The notes under the pieces are model-generated. The model worked only from the letters and a program-made list of their open reading frames with translations. It did not search any database and was not told where the DNA came from. Shown piece by piece: positions 38,401 through 45,606 of a stretch of DNA of 64,000 nucleotides. The position numbers and the translations under genes were made by a program. This DNA is from Ephydatia muelleri. Its lineage: Eukaryota > Porifera > Demospongiae > Spongillida > Spongillidae. Every line of letters begins with the position of its first letter. Position 1 is the stretch's first letter. The stretch is taken from contig JABACO010000023.1 in the NCBI GenBank assembly GCA_013339895.1, forward strand, positions 2,044,444 to 2,108,443, given 5' to 3'.

Positions 38401-38671
38401 CTGGATCGGCGACAAACCAAAGAGGCCCAGCGAAACGCCTCTCCCTCCTCCCGAGGCTACGCTCATAGATGCAGGCAAGACCCGGTCCTGGGTCACGGAA
38501 AATCCCCTCTATTCTGCCAGTGACTACGACAGCGATTACAATAACCCCTTGTACGTCAAGATGAACGAAACCAAGATGGTGGAGGCCAGACAGCTGGCTT
38601 CAGAGGGGGAGCATGCAACTCAGACCTCCACAGTTAACAAGCCACACGGCGAGGTGGATACTCTGTTTTAA
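6206..38671 (+). CDS. Giant coherin-like cadherin with four TMEM132-like modules, about 9,406 aa
   Basis: This is a single-pass cell-surface protein, probably for calcium-dependent adhesion. The 24 exons with matching phases are 6206-6272, 6326-6396, 6525-6576, 6642-6730, 6796-6970, 7110-7356, 7701-8856, 8939-9107, 9174-9325, 9438-9748, 10034-10191, 10441-10633, 10742-10964, 11553-34023, 34115-34284, 34805-35004, 35412-35703, 36101-36853, 36943-37175, 37285-37512, 37645-37774, 37847-37986, 38044-38171 and 38259-38671. Exon 1 encodes a signal peptide ([19 protein letters not shown]). About 40 cadherin repeats follow, shown by DxND-like linkers and LDRE/DYE-type motifs, in blocks of about 27, 7, 3, 2 and 1. 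Four TMEM132-like modules lie between the blocks; the first three end in cohesin-like, dockerin-like and unknown domains. A transmembrane helix lies near residues 9196-9222, followed by a tail of about 183 residues. There is no beta-catenin-binding region. Many N-glycosylation sequons occur. Cohesin-bearing cadherins ('coherins') are, from memory, known in choanoflagellates and sponges. Confidence 0.88.
10206..10308. repeat. 33-bp tandem repeat, three copies, in cadherin intron
   Basis: The unit contains CCCATGTGACTGTCACCATG and starts 15 nt inside the intron that follows exon 10034-10191. It does not include the splice donor. Confidence 0.85.
10965..11552 (+). other. Intron before the giant exon
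   Basis: This 588 bp intron has donor GTAAAC and acceptor TTTCCCAG and is in phase 0. It is AT-rich. No gene, RNA or repeat was seen in it. Confidence 0.75.
17180..20050 (+). other. TMEM132-like module 1
   Basis: About residues 2897-3853. The module starts after the last cadherin repeat at [14 protein letters not shown]. It contains [15 protein letters not shown] (about 17575), a [12 protein letters not shown] stretch (about 18180), [14 protein letters not shown] (about 18293) and [21 protein letters not shown] (about 18430), then several BIG-type Ig-like domains ([23 protein letters not shown]). These match, in order, the TMEM132 pattern of a WF motif, an 'ILN.A.L.G' stretch, a Cys-x(n)-VSxxCD region and a 'VWVPRLPLQIEVSDTEL' region. 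I compared them with the family from memory. Confidence 0.75.
20050..20500 (+). other. Cohesin-like domain 1
   Basis: A beta-rich segment begins LLGDVDVGG and includes the cohesin-type stretch [15 protein letters not shown], followed by a [15 protein letters not shown] strand pair. Cohesins are the bacterial domains that bind dockerins; here the domain lies directly upstream of a dockerin-like domain in the same chain. Confidence 0.75.
20560..20775 (+). other. Dockerin-like domain 1
   Basis: Two EF-hand-like calcium loops are complete at positions 1, 3, 5, 9 and 12: [12 protein letters not shown] and [12 protein letters not shown]. Each is followed by a helix ([16 protein letters not shown]). 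This is the type I dockerin pattern. Confidence 0.85.
20780..21250 (+). other. Unrecognised post-dockerin domain, copy 1
   Basis: About 155 residues, beta-rich, with an early Cys ([10 protein letters not shown]) and a closing [10 protein letters not shown] followed by a second Cys (YALCINV). It recurs after the other two dockerins. I do not recognise the fold. Confidence 0.65.
21250..23565 (+). other. Cadherin block 2, about 7 EC repeats
   Basis: Boundaries are marked by linkers such as [21 protein letters not shown] and DDNRHVPVF, with the repeat motifs LDRESTYN and IDRERNTSY. Confidence 0.85.
23565..26490 (+). other. TMEM132-like module 2
   Basis: About residues 5026-6000. It shows [15 protein letters not shown] (about 23957), [30 protein letters not shown] (about 24674), [12 protein letters not shown] and [18 protein letters not shown] (about 24852) followed by LAGW and CTQAYQ. 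BIG-type domains follow. Of the four copies this one looks closest to TMEM132. Confidence 0.8.
26490..26920 (+). other. Cohesin-like domain 2
   Basis: The segment has [25 protein letters not shown] and [16 protein letters not shown], then [20 protein letters not shown]. This matches the other two copies in length and strand pattern. Confidence 0.75.
26995..27170 (+). other. Dockerin-like domain 2
   Basis: The two calcium loops are [12 protein letters not shown] and [12 protein letters not shown], each followed by a hydrophobic helix. The second loop has Asn at position 9. Confidence 0.83.
27175..27740 (+). other. Unrecognised post-dockerin domain, copy 2
   Basis: About 185 residues, with an early Cys ([12 protein letters not shown]), the closing [13 protein letters not shown] and a following Cys (YDCYS). 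It has the same order of landmarks as copies 1 and 3. Confidence 0.65.
27745..28670 (+). other. Cadherin block 3, about 3 EC repeats
   Basis: Canonical repeats with [31 protein letters not shown] and PVNDNPPQC. Confidence 0.87.
28674..31540 (+). other. TMEM132-like module 3
   Basis: About residues 6728-7683. Landmarks are [16 protein letters not shown] (about 29078), [10 protein letters not shown] (about 29350), [14 protein letters not shown] (about 29779) and [17 protein letters not shown] (about 29917), then SIAG and CQSPVYQ. BIG-type domains follow. Confidence 0.78.
31540..31970 (+). other. Cohesin-like domain 3
   Basis: The segment has [43 protein letters not shown] and [16 protein letters not shown]. 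This is the clearest cohesin pattern of the three. Confidence 0.8.
32015..32205 (+). other. Dockerin-like domain 3
   Basis: The loops [12 protein letters not shown] and [12 protein letters not shown] each precede a helix ([19 protein letters not shown]). It matches a bacterial type I dockerin at all calcium-ligand positions. Confidence 0.88.
32215..32710 (+). other. Unrecognised post-dockerin domain, copy 3
   Basis: About 165 residues, with an early Cys ([10 protein letters not shown]), the closing [13 protein letters not shown] and a following Cys (DVCQSN). Same arrangement as copies 1 and 2. Confidence 0.65.
32715..33250 (+). other. Cadherin block 4, about 2 EC repeats
   Basis: One degenerate repeat is followed by a canonical one after [16 protein letters not shown]. 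Confidence 0.75.
34549..34720. repeat. (CA)n with an embedded short tandem repeat
   Basis: A pure CA run is followed by repeats of AAACATCTGCACACAGGC, inside the intron between exons 34115-34284 and 34805-35004. Confidence 0.9.
35030..35190. repeat. 19-bp G-rich tandem repeat, about 8 copies
   Basis: The unit contains GAAGTGGACTATGGGGGGA. It lies in the cadherin intron that starts at 35005. The three overlapping ORFs here are translations of the repeat. Confidence 0.9.
35371..35403. repeat. Poly(A) tract inside a 3' splice site
   Basis: About 33 A residues separate the pyrimidine tract (TTTCCTTTCTCTCC) from the only usable acceptor AGs, AAAG at 35404 or CCAG at 35411. Both acceptors keep the reading frame. 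Confidence 0.85.
35780..36085. repeat. 15-bp pyrimidine minisatellite, about 20 copies
   Basis: The unit is TCCATCTCCTCTCCT with occasional shortened copies. It fills the cadherin intron 35704-36100. Confidence 0.93.
36590..36965 (+). other. Last cadherin repeat (block 5)
   Basis: One EC repeat follows module 4, beginning [17 protein letters not shown] and containing [17 protein letters not shown]. About 270 residues of unclassified membrane-proximal sequence follow it. Confidence 0.75.
37513..37580. repeat. 32-bp direct duplication at an intron start
   Basis: Two copies of a unit containing GTGTGCCCCACCCCCACCCC follow the cadherin donor at 37513. The exon is not included. Confidence 0.8.
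37847..38671 (+). other. Transmembrane helix and cytoplasmic tail with two NPLY motifs
   Basis: A hydrophobic helix ([18 protein letters not shown] and onward, about 37895-37972) is followed by basic residues RRYSR, as expected for a stop-transfer sequence. The tail has about 183 residues. Two NPLY motifs lie at 38501-38512 and 38543-38554, 14 residues apart, with acidic and Tyr residues between them. NPxY motifs bind PTB domains or endocytic adaptors in integrins and LDL-receptor relatives. The role here is inferred. Confidence 0.85.
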
Positions 38672-38972
38672 TTAGACCACTAACATCCATAACACTATGC
38701 ACCTAGTGTCACCATGTGTACTCCTAGCCTCTTAGCTTTACGTATGTTTTGTGACCTGCTTATACAACCATAACACAATATATTTTATGATGAAACATCA
38801 GTATGATCATACTTGTACCAAGACAAAAGAGAAAGTGGGAAGGTCTTTTGGTCTCACATGTACAGATGACTGAAGTCTTCATTTGGCTTTCGAAGTAATG
38901 CCTTTATGATTGGGGCAGCCTTGGATGGAGACTGCAGATGAAGAGCAGGACAGCAAGGGGGAGGGTGAAAAG
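38672..38972. other. Convergent 3' intergenic region
   Basis: 301 bp lie between the stop codons of the cadherin gene and PSMG1. It holds AT-rich 3' UTR sequence. No gene was seen. Confidence 0.7.
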
Positions 38973-39271
38973 TTAACCCAGGGTGGAAACAATGTGGTGA
39001 CCAACCATTTTGCGCACAGCGTCCCTGATCAGGACGTTTGACAACAGCGGGTGCAAGGCGTTCACGCTCTCCAGGCCACTTTGACTTGGTGACCCATAGA
39101 GCACGATCAGAGCTGCAGGTAACTCATTCATCTCACACTGTGTTAGTACTGAAGTAGGCAAGGTAGAACGAATATATTGGATCAGTCATAATATAATATT
39201 GCCATTGCCTACCTTCAATTAAAGCACACACACATACAACACATGCACACACAACCATATAATACACACAC

Positions 39272-39309
<38 letters not shown>

Positions 39310-39930
39310 GCGCGCGACTACAAGACACACAAATTCGATGACCTTATGATAGGTTAGCAGGCAGAACTCACTTGCAGCTGCCTCTCCTTTTATAATATTG
39401 GGAGCTTCCAAAAAGGTCGCGAGTGGCGCCTGCCGCCAAGACGACGTATGCAGACTTCTCAGAAAGCAGCTGGCAGAAGCAGGCGGATCGACGTGCTCGT
39501 GCAAGGGTAGGCACTGTAGAACGAGGACTTGCTCAGGTCGAAGCGCGGTCAATATGCCCTCGCACCACGTGTTGCAGTGATCCGCATTGAGCTCATCCTC
39601 GTGGAGGCAGACAAGAACGGTCGCTGAAGAACTAAAAACCGAGCTGACTGGGGTGTCCGCTTCTCCTCTCGCGAAGTGGTGCCCCTTGAGCGCTCTTCTA
39701 GAATCGTTGGTTGCGACGCTGAACACGGGAGCAGACTCGATTTCGAAGTATGTCCGGACAAATACGGATGATATCCGACCTAAGGCGAAGACCAGCGTTC
39801 CTCCTTTCGGTGGCTCCACATTAGGTGGCCGGAATGAGAGGTCATTATTACCCAGAGGTTCGCTACTCTCGTCCTCATCGGAGTCATAAATAGTATGCCT
39901 GTGGCAAACATCAATCTCGTACTCGTTCAT
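38973..39930 (-). CDS. PSMG1: Proteasome assembly chaperone 1
   Basis: This protein is the PAC1 subunit of the PAC1-PAC2 chaperone that builds the 20S proteasome alpha-ring. Two minus-strand exons, 39930-39372 and 39148-38973, join in phase through donor GTGAGT and acceptor TTCAG, giving 244 residues; vertebrate PSMG1 is a little longer. Diagnostic stretches are an N-terminal acidic DSDEDE, CFLRSLHTSSW, EAPNIIKGEAAA and, in exon 2, TQCEMNELPAALIVLYGS. The stop TAA is at 38973. The single intron holds the (CA)n tract. Confidence 0.85.
39226..39316. repeat. (CA)n microsatellite in PSMG1 intron
   Basis: An ACAC run ends in CGCGCG. It produces a spurious Cys/Val extension of the PSMG1 ORF on the minus strand. 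Confidence 0.9.
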
Positions 39931-40439
39931 TCTAATATCTATACCGGTATGTGCATTACGTATGCAGTATTAAATTTATTTATTAATTTTTATTATTTGC
40001 AAATGTCTTGTATGAACTATTTCCTTTTATACACATAGTTACATCATTACAAAACACAAGTTCAGCTCTTCACTCTACGGAGGATGGCTCTGGCATTGGC
40101 TCTTATTAAACACATGCTCAAGTTTGAGAACAGTTCAGTGAATTGTATTATTTGTGTATCGCCAGCCAAAATATAATGATGGTTGATAACGAAGAAAAGA
40201 AGAATATACAGCATAATACATATACAACGATATACTAAATAGGTAGCTATCAAAATATGAAATACATACAATTAGATGATACGAAAAATGACATCATAAA
40301 GAGAAACAAATAGTCAAAAAATTTAATCCATGAATGAGGCCAGAGGAGCACATCATCAAATCCCAGCCCACTCCTCCATTTGATGTGGGACCCTCTAAGA
40401 CAGAGGCACCCCTGCAGAAGTAAGGCCGTGTCTTACTTA
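39931..40439. other. AT-rich stretch upstream of PSMG1
   Basis: It contains the presumed PSMG1 promoter. No coding region, RNA gene or TATA box that I trust was seen. Confidence 0.5.
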
Positions 40440-42215
40440 ACTGCTACAGAGCAGTGGCCATGTGCCTTAGGAAGTGACTAGCCTCTTTATGAAGTAGTCC
40501 ATCCACTGAAAGCACAAATGGGGTAAAAGTGCCTCTTCTGTCTTCTACTGCCTTTTTGTACATTCTCTTCTTCTCCTCTGAGCTTGACTCAAGAATGGCA
40601 TTTAGTGCTCGATGGCAGTGTGATGGGGCGTCAGTGTCTACGACACGGACATCAAACAACGCCTACATGTGCATACGTAGAAGTTGTAATTAATATTGAG
40701 AATACTTAAATGACACTACATGTACAGATATACTAAATTAGGAGTGACGAAACATAGCAGTGGAGCTAGCTCTCTCCAGGTGAAGGTAAAGTCTCTCATA
40801 TAGTTCTGAGAGGACCACTGACTTGGCTTTGTTGGAGCTGATGGTCATGCAAGAAGCTAGCTGTTGAAGCAGTCTGTTGCCCCTTTACACCAAGCTCCAT
40901 ATGATTCCCCTACTAAGGTAATACATTGCCAGCCAAGTTCTAGCATCATTAGCAGCAATATGCATCCTCTGTTGTGTGGCATAAGCAGCTGTCCCTGCAG
41001 TGACACCCGCTTCCAAAATGATTTGTGAGCTTAGCGGAGAAGTCACTGATATATCAAGGGCAACCAGTTTACCCAATGACCAGTTTGCCAGCAAGATGTC
41101 AGCAGGGTGGGAATGGCTATTGTCCATGGGTCAGGCTAGAACCCTTGCCCAGAGATATGGGCCCATCTGCAGAACTCAACCAAAAGCATCTCTTAACCTG
41201 TCGGGACACACCACTACCATGCTTGCATGTAGTAGCATGAGGGTCAAGCACATGCTCAGGGCAAAGGGAACACTGAGAGCCTGTTAAATTGTCAAGGCCA
41301 AGCCGCCATCTTATTGCTACCTGGAAGACAGGTGGATCAAGATGCAGTCCTAAGCCCTCTGATGGGATTACATACAACCATGAACCAGCATGTTGAGGTA
41401 GCAGATGACCCCCATCCACCATGGGATGTCTCAAAGAGGGTGCCGGTTTAGTCCTCCATCACCTTGGATGAAATAATCTTCTGGGAGATATTAGGTGATA
41501 AAGGACTTTCCAAGGAGGTAGCTTCTGTTGGGGAAACTAGAGAGTTAAAAGTCTCAATTGCCTGTTTGAGATGGTGACTGGCTTTGGTAGCATAGCCCAA
41601 GAAGAGTAGCAAGGCAGTGTCAGCTGGTGATAAGTGGGTTGACAGTGAACACAACCTCAGACCTCCTCTGCTCAAACTGAGCTGTGCTTGCAACCAAGAA
41701 AAATCAGAAATGTCAAGTCTTTGTGCACTGAGAATAGCATTTTCGGTTGTCTAAATAAAAACAGCTGAAATGATTTAAATGTTTGTGAAGGAGAAGCACA
41801 TGCTATGTGTGCAGGCTTACAAAATCCTTCACATAAACGAAATAGAATGATATAGTGCCAACCTCTTCTAGCCTTGCAAGAAGAAGATTTTGCATCTGTA
41901 AGCTTGTGGGGAGATGTACAGATTGAACAAAACGCTGTGTCTCCAATGGGTATCTCCAATAGGACTACATTCAGCTTTTCAGACTGTTTCATATTACTAT
42001 TACAGCTCAACACTTCACGCTTGGTGATGTTGACAAAGAGTCCTAACGAAGGGTCCAGCTCCTGAAAAAGCACTAAAGCTCTCTTGACATCCACTATGAT
42101 TATTATTATGCTAACGATGATGAGAAGGTTTGTTTTGCAAACACTATAACCAGAGAGCACCTTGCCCCACTGTATAATTCTAGTCAAAGAGACGAAGTTA
42201 GTGCGCTCCATCTCT
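40440..42215 (-). pseudogene. Decayed non-LTR retrotransposon (reverse transcriptase C-terminal part)
   Basis: A chain of minus-strand fragments in shifting frames runs 5' to 3' from 42211 to 40444. Fragments include ALVLFQELDPSLGLFVN, LSLSRGGLRLCSLSTHLSP, LHLDPPVFQVAIRWRLGLD followed by CSLCPEHVLDPHATTCKHG, the Cys/His-containing end, then DISVTSPLSSQIILEAGV and, last, VDGLLHKEASHFLRHMA. This series is typical of the C-terminal part of reverse transcriptase ORFs common in sponge and cnidarian genomes. Frameshifts and stops break it at several points, so it is not functional. Confidence 0.75.
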
Positions 42216-42576
42216 CACTTACCAACGCAAAGAGCTGTAGTTGCTAGTCTCGTACCCAGACCCAACGCTACGGGTGGATTACATCACTGCTACGCGAGCG
42301 GTGATGTAATCACTAAAAGACTTGCGACCTTTGACCTTATTGTGACGTCATACAGCAGTTAAATTTAATATCTGTTTATACGAGTAGAAGACGATTGCAC
42401 ACGTATTAAACATCTCAACCAGCTACGATATAAATTCTTCATAATAACATACGTACATGTATGTATATGTAGTAATGCTAAAGCTTAAATGGATATACGG
42501 AAACTCCGTCACCTGCAAAGTAAAAATGTATAAATAGGGGTTAAAGCACGTCAGTGACTAATGTTTAGCAGATCGG
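42216..42576 (+). promoter_or_regulatory. TRABD upstream region with hairpin, DR1-like, CRE and TATA elements
   Basis: Seen in order: an 11-bp inverted repeat (GATTACATCAC / GTGATGTAATC) around 42278-42312; a direct repeat CGACCTTTGACCTT near 42325-42338, on the other strand AGGTCA-A-AGGTCG, a DR1-type nuclear receptor site; a full CRE palindrome TGACGTCA at 42343-42350; and TATAAATAG at 42529-42537, about 40 nt before the start codon. The functions are inferred from sequence only. Confidence 0.5.
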
Positions 42577-43470
42577 ATGAGCGAACTGCCGAAGACCGTA
42601 GCCGTGCTGACCTGCCCGAATGGGTCGGCAGTATACGTGGTGGGTACGGCACATTTCAGCAAGGAGAGCGTAGAGGACGTCCGCAAAACCATAGCCCTCA
42701 CGAAACCCCATTGTGTCGTGTTGGAGCTATGTCGTGACCGAGAGATGATGCTTCACTTCTCAGAGGAGCAACTACTGCAGGAGGCACGGACTATGAATTT
42801 TGCGAAGATTCGCAGCTGTATCCGTAGAGACGGGTTCGTGGCTGGCATCACACAGTCGGTATTTCTAAAGCTGTCGGCAGAGCTGACCGAAAAACTTGGC
42901 GTGGCTCCTGGTGGTGAGTTCAGGGCAGGATACGACGAAGCAAAGAAGCTGGAAGGCTGCCGCATTGTCCTTGGAGACCGTCTCATCGGCATCACGTTCA
43001 AGAGGGCCATGGCATCCCTCTCGCTGTGGCAGAGGCTGCGCTTCGGGCGGTTGCTGGTACAGAACCTCGCCAGCAGTATGGAGATCACGCCCGAGGACGT
43101 CGAGAAACTCAAGGACAAAGACATGGTCACGATGCTCACCGGAGAACTGTCGGCGGACTTTCCCGCGCTGTCGCAGGTGCTAGTGGACGAACGCGACCAG
43201 ATCCTCGCCTACTCCCTCATGATGAGCGCCAACTGCGCCATCGAACCGTACGGACCCCCGGTCACCGTGGTCAGCATTATGGGAATGGGACACATGCAGG
43301 GGGTGCAGCGCTACTGGCTTAAGCCCATTCAGGTGAAACAGCTCATGACCATCCCCCAGTCCTCCACGGGCGTCCGTGTGGCCTGGACTGTGGTCAAGGT
43401 TGGCATGCTGGGCATGTTTGGACTTGCCCTTTACCTAGGTGTTCGTAAGGCAGTGTCATTGCTTCGTTAA
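42577..43470 (+). CDS. TRABD: TraB domain-containing protein, intronless
   Basis: A 297-residue TraB/PrgY-family protein. The family's biochemical role is unsettled; relatives include membrane-anchored metalloproteases (TIKI), but this one looks like the cytosolic/mitochondrial TRABD type. Visible features are the N-terminal VYVVGTAHFSKES motif (GTxH), the conserved Glu in VVLELCRDRE, GDRLIGITFKRA, DERDQILAYSLM and GMGHMQGVQRYW. A C-terminal hydrophobic helix (MLGMFGLALYLGV) is probably a tail anchor. It is shorter than the human protein, mainly at the N-terminus. There is one exon although its neighbours are intron-rich. An ATAAA-type polyadenylation signal lies near 43535. Confidence 0.9.
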   Translation: MSELPKTVAVLTCPNGSAVYVVGTAHFSKESVEDVRKTIALTKPHCVVLELCRDREMMLHFSEEQLLQEARTMNFAKIRSCIRRDGFVAGITQSVFLKLSAELTEKLGVAPGGEFRAGYDEAKKLEGCRIVLGDRLIGITFKRAMASLSLWQRLRFGRLLVQNLASSMEITPEDVEKLKDKDMVTMLTGELSADFPALSQVLVDERDQILAYSLMMSANCAIEPYGPPVTVVSIMGMGHMQGVQRYWLKPIQVKQLMTIPQSSTGVRVAWTVVKVGMLGMFGLALYLGVRKAVSLLR

Positions 43471-43532
43471 GTGAATTGCATCATATGTATTTGCTCATGG
43501 TCATTTTTTTTGTTCCAATATATCAGATTTTT

Positions 43533-45575
43533 TTAAATAAAACTCATTGCATTACTGACAGTCATAGGCGAGGCCTGCTGTGTGTGTGCCTGCTCTATAC
43601 GGTGGAGTAACAATTGCGCAACAGGTACGAATTCAGTCTGCCAGGGACTGTTTACATCTTCACCAGATGGATGGTTCTCTGGGGGGAGAACCATTCAGAA
43701 AGAGTAGAGAGGAGAGGGAAGGATTGGGGAGGCAGGTTTTCATTAGTGTTCTTAAGGTGACCTGTGGGGCTTGCCTGTGTAAGTCTGGAGAAGCTGGATC
43801 AGTTCATCTGCTTCCTCTGCACCAAGGCAGGAACTAGCGTCTGTAAGGTTCTCACTAAGATGCCGTATAAAGTGCCCCCAATGAGAACAGCTGAAAAAAA
43901 AAAGTGTTTCACATCAAATTGCTGTGTTTACCTGAAGTTCCACAGTGTCTTGCAAACAAGTGATGCCAGCTGCCAGTCCTCACACCCAAGATCCCTCAAA
44001 ACATCCACCAGCCTATCAGTGGAAACCACACCACAATCAACATCCACTTTCTGCACAATTGGGGGGGGGGGGGCTGTCCTATTGCACTTACTTTCTTACA
44101 CCACCCATTCTAGCCAGTGTAGCCCTATGGTGGGCATCAGCCATCATGTTGATAAGCACTCCACAGCTTGCGTACACCAGCTCCATCCTCTCAGAATCGA
44201 GCAGGGTAGTCATTATCTCGTCAACTGCGAGGAGCAGGTGAAGGGCGTCAGAGAGTAACACCCGGTTGTGGGTGCACATGTAACACAAGAGAGTGCATGA
44301 ACCTTTTGTCTCGTGCAGCAATTTCCTGACATTTGGGTGTCTCGAAAGGTTCCCATACACCCGGGCGCATTCTAAGAGACAGTCCCCAGTATCTTGTAAG
44401 ATTACCTGGAGCAGCACTGCGCGGAGTGAGGGGAGAGAAAGAGTACAGACAAGGAAATTGAAAGGATTTTAAACTCGGTCTCACCAGTGGCAATGTCTTC
44501 CTGCATCTCCACAAGATGGCTGCCTGGCCCAGCATAAAATGAGATATTATTGAGGGTAGCCAAAACGTTGAGAACCAGTTCTTCGTAATTGATCGTGGAA
44601 ACGGTGCCTGATCAAGTGAGGATCACGATGAATGCCGACGCAGGTGTTCAGTTGATGACACGTGAGCAGAAATAGACATACATGCACACTGAGCAATTCC
44701 CGGAATTGGGAGGTCATTATGGTGGGGTCCATATACTGATGGGGCTCCCAAACATGCAGCATGATCTCCAGTACATAAGGCATGTATATATAGAAGGCCT
44801 GATATGTATGTACAGGAAGGCTTCCATACACATATCCTAGTAGTGTTGACTATCTTGAAAGCATTGAACTAACAGAGGTGTATATCATTTTTTGGGGTAT
44901 CCTTTTATAAGGATCTATGACTGTACAGGCGCATACACAACAACCTCTGTACATGTATGCATGCATGGTGCAATGCACACCTGTGCACGGACATGTACAC
45001 CAATATGTGTAAACACCCATATGATATCATGTGCAACATATGACATCATGCATATTGATGTAACCACATACACTTGCACACACGTACACCCACACAACAC
45101 ATTTCAACACACCCAATATCATCAGAAGATTTCTGAGAGTGTCACCATCATTGGCAACAGAAGGACCAACCCTTGGATGCACTGTCAGGTTTGCCATTAC
45201 TCGCACAAGCTAGAACAACAAACAACAAAAAACACCCAAATAGAAATTGATGCTCATGTTTGATTAAGAGTGAACCTTAATCAGAACGTCTTCTTCTCTA
45301 CCTGGCTGCTTTTCAGCAGTCTTCTTCAGGTGCTGCAAAGGAACAGCTAATCATGGTTGCCAATGAAGGCCACAAGACGTACTGCCTTCTCTGCTCCAAA
45401 GTATTGGGTGCAGAGGTCATTTAGAAGAGGGATGGCTCCAGTGGGTGAAGTACAGGAGCTCCCTTGTTGGATCATGGTCAGCCGAGAGGTTGCCAAGGAC
45501 AAAACATATCCTGACAGCTGTCTCCTGCATTCATGTGTGTATGTGTTTTGTGCATGTATGAACATATGTGTACAT

Positions 45576-45606
<31 letters not shown>

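Noticed and set aside
42278-42312. Hairpin as a transcription terminator or tRNA-like structure
   Set aside because: There is no T run after it and no cloverleaf, and it lies in an animal promoter region. A protein-binding palindrome is more likely.
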